Below, in pieces: positions 38,835 to 48,017 of a stretch of DNA of 64,000 bases (the stretch's first letter is position 1; the number at the start of each line of letters is the position of its first letter). The stretch is from the NCBI GenBank assembly GCA_963703855.1, contig CAVPFW010000011.1, positions 124,001-188,000 of the forward strand, in the 5' to 3' direction. Both the position numbers and the translations under genes were made by a program. This stretch comes from AP-15 sp963703855 (GTDB taxonomy: Bacteria > Pseudomonadota > Alphaproteobacteria > ATCC43930 > CGMCC-115725). The notes beneath the pieces are model-generated. The model made no database searches, was not told the DNA's origin, and saw only the letters and a list, made by a program, of their open reading frames with translations.

Positions 38835-39244
38835 CCGTGCAGACGGCCGGCCTGCTGCTCGTCCTTGTTGCGGCGCTCGACGCGGCTGCCGCCGCGGCAG
38901 CGCAATTGTCCCCGGACCTGTTGCCGATGTCCCTCGGCCCGGTGGCGCCGCCGAGCATTCCGGCGCCGCTGGCGCCGCCGATCAATCCCGGGTATGCCGC
39001 AGCTCCGCCGAACGGCCTGTCGCCGCTGCTGACGCAGCCCGGCCCGGTATATCAACTGCCGCCACTGCCCGGTCCGTCCTATCCGCCGCAGCAGCTTCCC
39101 GGCCCGATCGACCAGCAGAAGCTGCAATCGTACCGCAATAACCTGCTCGGCCAGCAGTGGCAGATGCAGCGGCAGGGCGTCAGCCCCGGGAGCGAATACA
39201 GCCGCGAGCTTCAGCAGCAGCTCAACGCGCCGGACCCGCAATGA
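38831..39244 (+). CDS. proline-rich secreted or periplasmic protein
   Basis: 137 residues starting at ATG 38831, which overlaps the ppdK stop. An N-terminal hydrophobic stretch (AGLLLVLVAALDAAAAAAAQ) looks like a signal peptide. The remainder is dominated by Pro, Gln and Leu (PPSIPAPLAPPINPG, QQLPGPIDQQKLQSYRNNLL). No enzymatic domain is visible. Coupling to ppdK suggests co-expression, but the role is unknown. Confidence 0.7.
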   Translation: MTVQTAGLLLVLVAALDAAAAAAAQLSPDLLPMSLGPVAPPSIPAPLAPPINPGYAAAPPNGLSPLLTQPGPVYQLPPLPGPSYPPQQLPGPIDQQKLQSYRNNLLGQQWQMQRQGVSPGSEYSRELQQQLNAPDPQ

Positions 39245-39256
39245 CCGGGTGATGTC

Positions 39257-39312
39257 GGACCGCGGGCCCCCGGCCCGCATGGATGCTGGACCGCGGGCCT
39301 CCGGCCCGCATG
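39257..39312. repeat. short GC-rich tandem repeat
   Basis: Two 25-bp copies start at 39257 and 39288, differing at one base. Each begins GGACCGCGGGCC and ends GGCCCGCATG, and each is internally palindromic (CGGGCC/GGCCCG). A related GCGGGCGGGACGCCCGCG hairpin follows to 39331. It lies between the convergent ppdK-side gene and the ygfZ-like gene, and the hairpins could serve as a terminator for either strand. Confidence 0.7.
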
Positions 39313-39342
39313 CGGGCGGGACGCCCGCGCTCCTGTTTAGCG

Positions 39343-40247
39343 TTACGATTCGCGGTCGTCTTCGAACCGCATCCATCCGGGCGTCGTCGGGACGATCACG
39401 GCGTCCCCGGCCGTCAGGTGCTTGTCGGGGCGCAGGGCTTCGAGCCGCAGCACGGCCAGGCCGCGCCCGCCGCGGCTCGACCGCATCTCGCCGACATCGC
39501 GGGTGTCCGCGAGTAACAATGGTTCCCGGCGGGGGTGCAGCGCCGTCGATCGCGCACCGGCACCAGCCGGCGCTTGACCAGGCCGCGATACTTGGTGCGA
39601 GCGGTCAGCTCCTGGCCGATATAGCAGCCCTTGTGCCAGTCGACGCCGTTGAGCTCGTCGAACCCGGCTTCGAGCAGGATCGATTTTTCGAGCACCAGGT
39701 CGCGGCTGCCGTCGGGAACCCCGAGGCCGAGGCGCAGGTGGTCGTAGGCGTCGAACCCGGTTTCGGCGAGGCCGGCCTTGGTCAGCGCCGAACGCGCGGC
39801 GCCGCGCGGCAGGATGCAGCGCGCCCCCAGTGCCGCCAGCCGCGGGTCGACAAAGACGACGCCCGAACCCAACGCACGGGCGGCGCCGGGCTCGTCGGGA
39901 AGATCCAGCCGGGCGAGGGCGCCGGCGCCGAAAACCGCCGCCACGGCGAGGTCCGGCCGCTCCTCCAGCGCGGCCTTGGCGCGCAGCCGGTAGATCGACA
40001 GCCGGCGCTTTAGATCGGCGAGGCGCTGGGCTTCGGCGTCGAGCAGGATCGTCTCGGAAAGCTCGACCATCGTGAAGTCATGCAGGTACTTGCCTTGTGC
40101 GGTCAGCAATGCCGCGTAGCGCGCCCGGTCGGGGCCGACCTTGTCGACATCGTTGGAAACGAGCCCCTGCAGAAAGGCGCGGCGATCGGGTCCGCTGACG
40201 GCGAGGATGCCGCGGTCGTCGAGGATCACAAAGCAGGCGTCGGCCAT
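39343..40247 (-). pseudogene. ygfZ: YgfZ/GcvT-like folate-binding protein, two frame breaks near the C-terminus
   Basis: Starting at ATG 40247, the frame gives the family opening CFVILDDRGILAVSGPDRRA, GLVSNDVDKV, and the diagnostic KGCYIGQELTARTKYRG motif (Cys for Fe-S-linked function). These proteins use tetrahydrofolate to assist repair or assembly of Fe-S enzymes. After VKRRLVPVR the frame shifts +1 near 39551 and again +1 near 39509. Correcting both restores the C-terminal domain (RDVGEMRSSRGGRGLAVLRL and TPGWMRFED) with a stop at 39343. As a conserved housekeeping gene with two same-sign breaks, sequence error is more likely than loss. Confidence 0.85.
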
Positions 40248-40344
40248 GGCTCGGTACAATGATTGCGGCGGGGCAAGACGTAGGCGAGGAGCCTCCGCTT
40301 GGCAAGCAGGTGGGCGCGGGATATAAGGCGGCCGGATCGGCGCT

Positions 40345-41304
40345 ATGGACATTCTGTTTGTCACCGCGACGCGCATCGGCGACGCCGTGCTGTCGACCGG
40401 TCTCGTTTCCTATCTGATCGACCGCTATCCGGGCGCTCGCCTGACCATCGCGGCGGGGCCGGCGGCGGCGCCTCTGTTCGAGGCCGTGCCCGGCGGCGAG
40501 CGGGTCATGATCGTCGAAAAGCGGCGCTGGTCTCTGCATTGGCTGCCGCTCTACGCCCGGGTCGCCGCGCGGCATTGGGATCTCGTCGTCGATCTGCGCG
40601 GCTCGGCTCTCGCCTGGCTGCTGCGCGCCCGCGAGCGCAAGGTCATGGCCAAGGGCGACGGGCGCGAGCATCGGGTGCGCCAGCTCGGCCGCCTGTTCGA
40701 ACTCGATCCGCCGCCCGACCCGCTGCTGTGGACCGAGCCCGGTCACGAACGCGCCGCCGCCACGCTGATTTCTTCTGGCGGTCCGGTGCTGGCGATCGGC
40801 CCGGCCGCGAACTGGCGCGGCAAGCAATGGCGCGCCGAGCGCTTTGCCGAGCTGGCGCGACGGCTGACCGCGATCGACGGCCTGCTACCGGGAGCGCGCG
40901 TCGTGGTGCTGGCCGCCGCCCATGAGCGCGCGCAAGCCCGGCCGCTGCTCGACGCAGTCCCGGCTGAGCGCCGCATCGACCTGGTCGGCCGGGTTGACCT
41001 GCTGACAGCGGCGGCGGTGCTGCGGCGCTGCGTCCTGTTCGTCGGCAACGACACCGGGCTGATGCATATCGCCGCCGCCTGCGCTACGCCGACCCTGGGC
41101 CTGTTCGGCCCGAGCCCGTCGAGCCAATACGCGCCATGGGGGCCGCGCGCCGATTTTGTCTGCTCGCTCGATCCGCCGATGGCGATGTTCGGCCCCGGCT
41201 TTGACCACCGCACGACCGACACCCTGATGGACGGGCTCTCGGTCGATGCCGCCGAGGCGGCCGCGCACCGCCTGTGGGGCTCGGTCGCGAGTGCGGCGGC
41301 GTGA
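40345..41304 (+). CDS. glycosyltransferase family 9 (heptosyltransferase-like)
   Basis: The 319-residue protein opens with MDILFVTATRIGDAVLSTGL, the GT9 N-terminal fold of LPS heptosyltransferases. It has a C-terminal sugar-nucleotide site with GPAANWRGKQWRAERFAELA (the KxW pocket), VGNDTGLMHIAAACATPTLG and LFGPSPSSQYAPWG. It probably adds a heptose or other sugar to the LPS core at the inner membrane. First gene of a plus-strand glycan run with overlapping starts. Confidence 0.9.
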   Translation: MDILFVTATRIGDAVLSTGLVSYLIDRYPGARLTIAAGPAAAPLFEAVPGGERVMIVEKRRWSLHWLPLYARVAARHWDLVVDLRGSALAWLLRARERKVMAKGDGREHRVRQLGRLFELDPPPDPLLWTEPGHERAAATLISSGGPVLAIGPAANWRGKQWRAERFAELARRLTAIDGLLPGARVVVLAAAHERAQARPLLDAVPAERRIDLVGRVDLLTAAAVLRRCVLFVGNDTGLMHIAAACATPTLGLFGPSPSSQYAPWGPRADFVCSLDPPMAMFGPGFDHRTTDTLMDGLSVDAAEAAAHRLWGSVASAAA

Positions 41305-42176
41305 GCGGTTTGCGGCTCTCCGCCCTGGTCGTCGCCCATGATGAAGAGGGGCAGCTCGCCGAGTGCCTCTCCCGCCTACATTTTGCCGACGAGATCGTCG
41401 TCGTGCTCGATCGCTGCCGTGATCGCTCCCGCGAGATCGCGCGAGGCTTTACCGATCGTCTGGTCGAGGGTGCGTGGGAGCGCGAGGGGCCTCGTCGGCA
41501 CGCCGGGATCGACGCCTGCCGCGGCGACTGGATTCTCGAAATCGACGCTGACGAGCGGGTGACCCCCGAGCTCGCCGACGAAATCGGGCGGGTCGTCGCC
41601 GCCTCGGCGGCGTCGTGGCACCTGGTCCCGATCGACAATTTCATCGGCGAGCGTCTGGTGCGCTGGGGCTGGGGCGCCTCGTTCGGCCGGTCGGCGCATG
41701 CCGCACTCTACCGCAACGGCGCCAAACGATGGGGCGATCAGCGGGTGCACCCCGCGGTGTCGCTGTCGGGAGAGCAGGGTTCGGCGCTGTCGTCGCCGAT
41801 CCTGCATTACGTCGACCGCGACATTTCCGAGATGCTGCGCCGCCTCGACCGCTATTCGAGCGCGCGGGCATTGGATTTGCGCGACAGCGGCGACATCGGC
41901 GGCTATGGCCGCAATCTGCGCCGCATGCCCTCGCGCTTCTGGAAATGCTATGTCGGCCGCCGCGGCTATCGGGAAGGCCCATGGGGCTTTCTGATCGCGC
42001 TGTGCGCCGCGCTATACCCGATCCTGTCCTATCTGAAGGCGCGGCTCGACGCCCCTCCAGCTCCCGGAGCTGCCCCTCACCCCAGCCCTCTCGCAGGCGG
42101 GGAGAGGGAAGGACCCGTGCCGCGGGAGGGTGAGGAGCAATACGCGGCAGAGCTCAGCCGATCCGAGCGCCGGTGA
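41301..42176 (+). CDS. glycosyltransferase family 2 (LPS-core type, WaaE/KdtX-like)
   Basis: The GTG start at 41301 overlaps the previous stop. The 291-residue product has LSALVVAHDEEGQLAECLSR at the start, ADEIVVVLDRCRDRSREIA and the DXD-like EIDADERVTPELADEIG, with a membrane-associated C-terminal part (GFLIALCAALYPILSYL). The last ~35 residues (HPSPLAGGEREGPVPREGEE) are encoded by a dispersed palindromic repeat rather than family sequence, so the natural C-terminus has been extended or replaced by the repeat. Confidence 0.88.
   Translation: MSGLRLSALVVAHDEEGQLAECLSRLHFADEIVVVLDRCRDRSREIARGFTDRLVEGAWEREGPRRHAGIDACRGDWILEIDADERVTPELADEIGRVVAASAASWHLVPIDNFIGERLVRWGWGASFGRSAHAALYRNGAKRWGDQRVHPAVSLSGEQGSALSSPILHYVDRDISEMLRRLDRYSSARALDLRDSGDIGGYGRNLRRMPSRFWKCYVGRRGYREGPWGFLIALCAALYPILSYLKARLDAPPAPGAAPHPSPLAGGEREGPVPREGEEQYAAELSRSERR
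42071..42137. repeat. dispersed palindromic repeat read as coding sequence
   Basis: GCCCCTCACCCCAGCCCTC and GGCGGGGAGAGGG, with GGAGGGTGAGGAG, match the arms of the repeats at 33901-34006 and 54235-54350. Here the unit lies inside the 3' end of the GT2 gene and supplies its C-terminal residues. Confidence 0.65.
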
Positions 42177-43218
42177 TGGCGAGCGTGGTGATGGCCGATG
42201 ACGGCATCGCCTTTGACGGGGCGATGGCCGAGACGGAACCGCTCGGCGGCGCCGAGACCGCTTTCGTCGCCTTGGCCGAGGCGCTGGCCGAACGCGGCCA
42301 TCGTGGTCGAAGCGCGCAACCGCTGCCGTGCGGCGCTGACCCATAACGGCGTGCGCTGGGCGCCGCTGTCGGGCGGGGTGCCCGAGGCCTGCGACCTCTA
42401 TGTCGGCAATCGCAGTCATCGCCTGATCGGGCTCGTGCGCCAAGCGCGGGCGGCGGGTGTTCTGGCTGCACAACCCGGCCCGCTACCTGCGAAAGCCGCG
42501 CAATCTGTGGCGGCTGGCCTGGTATCGGCCGATGCTGGTCGCGATCGGCGCGTACCACGCGGCGACGATCCCCTCATGGCTGCCCTGCGGCGGCTGCGAG
42601 ATCATCCCCTATGGCATTCTCGACCGCTTCCGCATCGGCGCGGCGCGCGAGCCGCCGCCGCCGCGGGCGATCTTTACCTCGAACCCATTGCGCGGGCTCG
42701 ATTGGCTGCTCGATGTGTGGGTGACGCGGATCGCGCCGGCGGCGCCCGGGGCGGAATTGCACATCTATGCCGGCCCCTCCGTATACGGGGCGGCCACGCC
42801 AAAGGCCGGGCCTATGGCCGAGATCCTGGCCCGCGCCGACGCGCTCGGCGCGGCCGGCGTGCGCCGCTTCGCGCCGGTCGGCCACGAGGCGCTGGCGGCG
42901 GCGCTGGCGGGCGCGCGGGTCATGCTCTACCGCGGCGATCCCGGCGAGACCTTTTGCCTGGCGCTGGCCGAGGCGCAGGCGCTGGGGGTCCCGGCCATCG
43001 TCACCCCGCTGGGCGCGGTCGGCGAGCGGGTCATCGACGGCGTCAGCGGCCGCGTCGCGCCCGACAAAGAGAGGTTCGCCGCGGCGGCGATCGCGGTGCT
43101 GCGCGACGACGGTTTATGGCGCCGCTGGCATCTGGGCGCCCTCGAACATCAGCGCGGGCTGAGCTGGGACGCAGTCGCCGCCCGCTTCGAGGCGCTGATC
43201 GCCAAACCGCTCCGTTGA
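42176..43218 (+). pseudogene. glycosyltransferase family 4-like protein, two frame breaks
   Basis: ATG 42176 overlaps the previous stop (TGATG). The corrected product is about 346 residues: GIAFDGAMAETEPLGGAETA, then VVEARNRCRAALTHNG, then FWLHNPARYLRKPRNLWRL, with a GT-B C-terminal domain FTSNPLRGLDWLLDVW and RGDPGETFCLALAEAQALGV carrying the family Glu. The frame moves +1 near 42302 and +1 at the GGG near 42456. Everything else is clean and shows normal codon use. It is probably intact in the organism. Confidence 0.82.
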
Positions 43219-44289
43219 TGACCCGCCGGCTGTTGCAGGCGATGGCCGGGGCGCGTCACGGTGGGGCGGAAACCTTTTTTGTGCGCCTGGCGACGGCGCT
43301 GCAGCGCGCCGGCGAGGTGCAGCGGGTGCTGATCCGCCGCGATCCTGCCCGGTCGCAGACCCTCAACGAGGCGGGGGTCGCGGTGGCCGAGCTGCCCTTT
43401 GGCGGCCCCTTCGATCTCGCGACCCGATTCGCCTTTCACCGGCAGATCGCCGCCTGGCGCCCGGATATCGTGCTGACCTGGATGAGTCGGGCGACGCAGC
43501 TATGCCCGCGCGGCGGTTTCGTGCATGTTGGCCGTTTGGGAGGGTACTACGATTTGAAATATTATCGGCGATGCGACCGGCTGATCGGCAATACCCGCGC
43601 GATCGTCGAGTACGCCGTCGCCAATGGCTGGCCGCGCGAACGGATCGATTATTTGCCGAATTTCGTGCCCGATGCGCGTGCCGCAAAGTCCCGCGACCGA
43701 CCCGGCTCTGTCGCCGCGCCAGCAAAGGCGCCGCTCGGCCTGGCGCTCGGCCGGCTTCATCCCAACAAGGGGTTCGGCGCTGCTGCTCGAGGCGCTGGCC
43801 GCGACCCGCGAGGTTCGCTTAGCGATCGCCGGCGAGGGGCCGTTGCGCGCGGCGCTCGGGCGGCTCGCCGCAGACCTCGGGGTCGCCGACCGGGTGTCCT
43901 TTCTCGGCTGGCGCGAGGACGTGGCGGACCTCTTGGCGAGTGCCGATTTTCTCGTCTGCCCGTCCTTGCGCGAGCCCTTGGGCAACGTCGTGATCGAGGC
44001 GTGGTCGGCCGGACTGGCGGTCGTCGCCACCGCCAGCGACGGACCAGCCGCGCTGATCGAGGACGAGGTCAGCGGCCTCCTGGTACCGTTGCCCGATGAT
44101 CCGGGCGGCGGCCCCGCGGCCCTTGCCGGTGCGATCGAGCGCTTGTGCCGCGACCCCGGCCTCCGGACCCGGCTCGGGCAGGCCGGCCGCCGCTCCTACG
44201 AGGCCGCGTTCACCGAACAGACGGTGGTCGCCCGCTATCGCAGCTTTTTCGACCGACTGGCACCCGGATGTGCGGAATCGCCGGGCTGA
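43218..44289 (+). pseudogene. glycosyltransferase family 4, one frame break
   Basis: ATG 43218 overlaps the previous stop. The first 185 residues are RRLLQAMAGARHGGAETFFV, VLTWMSRATQLCP and YDLKYYRRCDRLIGNT. After HPNKGF an extra G at 43776-43777 moves the frame +1; the remainder (EALAATREVRLAIAGEGPLR, VSFLGWREDVADLLASADF, PSLREPLGNVVIEAWSAGLA) is a standard GT4 donor domain, ending at 44289. It overlaps the start of the amidotransferase gene by 22 bases. This suggests one translation-coupled glycan operon. Confidence 0.85.
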
Positions 44290-46039
44290 TGACCCGCGAT
44301 GGCGCGCCCCCGCCGGCAGCGCCGCTGCGGAAGATGGGCGCGGCATTGCGCCATCGTGGCCCCGACGGCGACGGCCAATACCGCTCGAGCGATGTCGGCC
44401 TGGTGCAGACCCGGCTGGCGATTATCGATCTGGCGACCGGCGACCAGCCGCTCTACGAGCCCGGCGGCGCGGCGCTGATCGCCAATGGCGAAATCTACAA
44501 CTACGTCGAGCTGCGGGAGGAATTGGGCGGCGGACGCCCGCTCGCATTCTCGACCCAGTCGGATTGCGAGGTGCCGCTTCACCTCTATCGCCGGCACGGG
44601 CTCGATTTTCCCGCCCATCTGCGCGGCATGTATGCGATCGCGTTGCACGACCCGGCGGCGGGCCGATTGGTGCTCGCCCGCGACCCGTTCGGCATCAAAC
44701 CGCTATACTACGCCGAGACCGCGCGCGGATTTGCTTTCGCGTCCGAGCCGGGTGCGATGATCGAGGCCGGCATCGTCGCGCCGGCGCTCGCGCGCAGAGC
44801 GCGCAACGAGCTGGTGCAGATGCAGTTCACGACCGGACGCGAGACGATCTTTGCCGGGATCAACCGGGTCCTGCCGGGCGAAACCGTGGTCGTCCGCCAG
44901 GGGCGGATCGTCGAGCGCCGCCGCCGCACGGCATTGCCCGAGCTCGGCCCGGTAACGGTCGGCGAGGCGGAGGCCTTGGCCCGGCTCGATGCCGCTTTCG
45001 CGGACAGCGTGCGCATTCACCAGCGTTCGGACGTGCCGTTCGGCATGTTCTTGTCGGGCGGCATCGATTCGACCGCGGTGCTGGTGATGATGGCGAGATT
45101 GGCCGAGCGCCCGGTCAAGGCGTTCACGATCGGGTTTGCCGACAGCGATGTCGCGGACGAGCGCCCGGCGGCATGCGCCGCGGCGCAGGCGGTCGGCGCC
45201 GAGCACGTCGAGATCCTCTTCGCCGAGGCCGATTTCTGGCGATTGCTGCCTGAGATCGTCTCGGCGTCGACGACCCGGCCGCCGATTACGCGATCCTGCC
45301 GACCTGGGCGCTCGCTCGGGCGGCGCGGGAAGCCGGGCTCAAGGTCATCCTGTCCGGCGAAGGCGGCGACGAGCTGTTCGGCGGCTACGGCCGCTACCGC
45401 AGCGTCATGCGCCCATGGTGGGCCGGCGGGCGGCGGCCCCGCGCGCGCGGCGTGCTCGACGATCTCGGCGTGCTGCGCGGCGAGATCGCCGGCTGGCGCG
45501 ACGGGATCGCGGCAGCCGAGGTGCATGGCGGCGGCCACGGCCGCACCCCGCTGCAAGCGGCGCAGGCGGTCGATTGCGCCGACTGGCTGCCCAACGATCT
45601 GCTGGTCAAGCTCGACCGCTGCCTGATGGCGCACGGCGCCGAAGGCCGCACGCCGTTTCTCGACACCGAGATGGCGGCACTGGCCTTTCGCTTGCCGGAC
45701 GAGCTCAAGATCCGCCGCGGGCTCGGGAAATGGCTGCTGCGGCGCTGGCTCGCCGACCAGCTGCCCCAGGCCCAGCCGCTCGCCCGCAAACGCGGCTTCA
45801 CGGTGCCGGTGGCGCGCTGGATCACGCGGCGCGCCGACGAGATCGGCCCGCTCGTCGCTCGCTCGCCGGCGGTGCGCGAGATCTGCCGGCCCGAGGCGGT
45901 CGAGCGCCTGTTCGTTGCCGCCGGGCAAAAGCGCGCCGGCCGCGCCGCCTGGAACCTGCTGTTCTACGCGCTCTGGCACCGCCGCCATATCGAGCGCGTA
46001 CCGATGCCGCCGGATACCGCGGCAGCGCTGGCACACTAA
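44268..46039 (+). pseudogene. asnB: asparagine synthase-like glutamine amidotransferase (AsnB), one frame break
   Basis: ATG 44268 places the class II nucleophile at Cys2 (MCGIAGLM). The N-terminal glutaminase domain has LRHRGPDGDGQ, RLAIIDLATGDQPLYE and NGEIYNYVELREELGG. The synthetase domain has FGMFLSGGIDSTAVL with the ATP pyrophosphatase P-loop. A single base is missing near 45265 (GCGTCGAC in place of GCGGTCGAC), the only minus-one break seen. After it the other frame gives ILSGEGGDELFGGYGRY and KRGFTVPVARWITRRADEI (in part). Within this glycan cluster it may amidate a surface sugar acid instead of making free asparagine. Confidence 0.88.
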
Positions 46040-46147
46040 ACCCTGTGCCACGGTGTTTGCCCGGAAACGCCCCACGCCAGCGACTGTTGGCACATTATGC
46101 CATATCCGTTGGATTGATCGCCGGCGGGATTAAACAAGGAGACCAGC

Positions 46148-46441
46148 ATGCCGACGCGCAATGTCGTGCTGACGGCACACCATGAGAGCGTCATCGAGGC
46201 TCTCGTCAGCTCCGGACGCTACCAGAATGCGAGCGAGGTGTTGCGTGAAGGCCTGCGTCTTGTGGAGGCCCGCGAGTTGCGCGAGGCCGCCCAGCTGAAG
46301 GCCCTGCAGGAGGCCGCCCGCGTCGGCTTCGCCGATCTCGGGGAGGGCCGCTACAAGGAGTTCGAGAGCATCGATGATCTCGCCGATTATCTGCACGATC
46401 TGTCGGAGCGGGCCATTGCCAGAGTGCGAAATGAACCTTGA
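46148..46441 (+). CDS. parD: ParD-type antitoxin
   Basis: 97 residues. The ribbon-helix-helix N-terminus (NVVLTAHHESVIEALVSSGR, then YQNASEVLREGLRLVEARE) is typical of ParD/CopG antitoxins that bind their own promoter and neutralise ParE. GGAGACC lies just upstream. Its stop overlaps the toxin start (TTGA at 46438-46441), as normal in type II modules. Confidence 0.92.
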   Translation: MPTRNVVLTAHHESVIEALVSSGRYQNASEVLREGLRLVEARELREAAQLKALQEAARVGFADLGEGRYKEFESIDDLADYLHDLSERAIARVRNEP

Positions 46442-46779
46442 AGTGGATCGCCCGCCTCAGCGCCGCGGCTGAACGGGACTTCGCGTCTATTCTCGAATGG
46501 ACGAACGAGCGGTTTGGTGCGCGGCAAGCCCGTGTATATCGTAATGCACTCGAACAGGGCATTCGGGCACTTCGAAACGGCCCGGACGTTCAAGGCGCCA
46601 AAAGCCGTGATGACATCATTACCGGCGTATGGTCCTTGCACATCGCCAGAAACCGGAAGCGGGGTCGGCATTTGCTGCTTTATCGCGTCTCAGGCGAGAG
46701 CACGATCGAGATCGTCCGCATCCTTCACGATAGCATGGACATTCCGCGCCACCTGCCTATGCAGGAAGAAGATCAGTGA
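46438..46779 (+). CDS. parE: ParE/RelE-superfamily toxin
   Basis: 113 residues with a TTG start coupled to the antitoxin stop. The sequence ARLSAAAERDFASILEWTNERFG and QARVYRNALEQGIRALRNGP is the ParE pattern, and GRHLLLYRVSGESTIEIVRILHDSMDIPRHLP is the conserved C-terminal strand-helix (in part). ParE poisons DNA gyrase, whereas RelE cuts mRNA; the alignment pattern favours ParE. The pair sits between the glycan genes and a convergent hydrolase gene. Confidence 0.92.
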   Translation: MKWIARLSAAAERDFASILEWTNERFGARQARVYRNALEQGIRALRNGPDVQGAKSRDDIITGVWSLHIARNRKRGRHLLLYRVSGESTIEIVRILHDSMDIPRHLPMQEEDQ

Positions 46780-46794
46780 GCATGCGAGGCCCTC

Positions 46795-47808
46795 TCAACG
46801 CGCCAAGAGCTCGCGGACGGCGTCGTCGAGGAATTTGGCGTCATCGGGGTGCTGCGCCGGGTTGCCGGCGCGGTGGCCCCAGATCGACGGGATCGGCCGC
46901 AGCTCGGCATGCGGCATTTGGGCGACCTCGCGGCGGTTGTCCTCGACCGTGAAATAGAGGTCGGTTTCGGATGGCATGACCATGGCGTCGGCGGTGATCG
47001 AGGCCAATGCCCGGCCGAGATCCCCGCCGTACAGCTCGTTGGCGCTGATGTCGGCGTGCTGCCAGGTCCACAGCATGGCCAACAGGTCGTTGGCGTCGCG
47101 CCGCCGAAAGCCGGCCTCCCAGTTGCCGACGAGAAAATCCTCGAGCGACGAAAAGCCGAGCTTGCGCCATTCCTCCTCGCGGTAGAAGGCTTGGCTCAGC
47201 CCCCAGCCGGCATAGACCCGTCCCATCGCGTGAAACCCCCGGGTCGGCGGGGTCGCAAACCAGCCATCCTGCCAAGCGGGGTCGGCGGTCAACGCCGCCT
47301 TGACCCCTTCGAGAAAGACGAAATTGTGCGGCGAGGTCTTGGCCGAGCCGCAGATCGCGGCGATGCGCTCGACCCGGTCGGGGAACAAGGCACCCCAATG
47401 AAAGGCCTGCTGCGCTCCCATCGAAAACCCGTAGACGAGCCTGACCCGCTCGATGCCGAAGACTTCGTGCAATAGCCGCTGCTGGACCCGCACATTGTCG
47501 GTCAATGTGAAATGCGGCCAGCGGCCGCGGTCGAACGGCGGCGGCGTGTTGCTCGGCGACGAGGACAGGCCGTTGCCGAACTTGTTGATGATCACAATGA
47601 AGTATTTGGTCGGGTCCAGCGTCTTGCCCGGCGCGATCGCCCATTCGAGATCATAATGCTGCGCGCCGTACGAGGTCGGGTAGACGATCGCGTTCGACCT
47701 GGCGGGGTCGAGCGTGCCGCAGGTCTTGTAGGCAAGGCGCGCCCGGCGATAGGTCAGGCCCGATTGCAGAATGACGTCGCCCGCCTCGAAAATCTGGTAA
47801 TCCGGCAT
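46795..47808 (-). CDS. alpha/beta hydrolase of the homoserine O-acetyltransferase (MetX-like) family
   Basis: 337 residues from ATG 47808. The fold opening LQSGLTYRRARLAYKTCGTL, the long block WAIAPGKTLDPTKYFIVIIN (in part) with NKFGNGLSSSPSN, and the nucleophile elbow YGFSMGAQQAFHWG (Ser near 135) match MetX-like proteins. The C-terminal His lies in PSIWGHRAGNPAQHPDD. Many such homologues outside methionine loci act as hydrolases or acyltransferases in secondary pathways. No met gene is near, so acetyl-homoserine synthesis is not assumed. Confidence 0.88.
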   Translation of the reverse strand: MPDYQIFEAGDVILQSGLTYRRARLAYKTCGTLDPARSNAIVYPTSYGAQHYDLEWAIAPGKTLDPTKYFIVIINKFGNGLSSSPSNTPPPFDRGRWPHFTLTDNVRVQQRLLHEVFGIERVRLVYGFSMGAQQAFHWGALFPDRVERIAAICGSAKTSPHNFVFLEGVKAALTADPAWQDGWFATPPTRGFHAMGRVYAGWGLSQAFYREEEWRKLGFSSLEDFLVGNWEAGFRRRDANDLLAMLWTWQHADISANELYGGDLGRALASITADAMVMPSETDLYFTVEDNRREVAQMPHAELRPIPSIWGHRAGNPAQHPDDAKFLDDAVRELLAR

Positions 47809-48017
47809 CGCTGAACAGCCCAGTGCTTGGAGTTGCCGCAGCGACAAGTCGCCCCGCTGACGATGGCCGCGCAGCGCGGCCCTGATTGCGCTGCGGGGTC
47901 CGCCACCCGGTCGAGGGTAGCGCTGCAGCCCGACCCGAGTCGAATGCTACACTCTGCATACCGGCATGCGCCAACCGGTCGGCAATCGGCGCAGCGGGTC
48001 TTGGGGAGGGCGCCGCG

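Noticed and set aside
42302..45265. Programmed frameshifting in the glycosyltransferase and AsnB genes
   Set aside because: No slippery heptamer or downstream structure is common to the sites, and similar breaks occur in unrelated genes such as ygfZ and the CmcJ-like gene.
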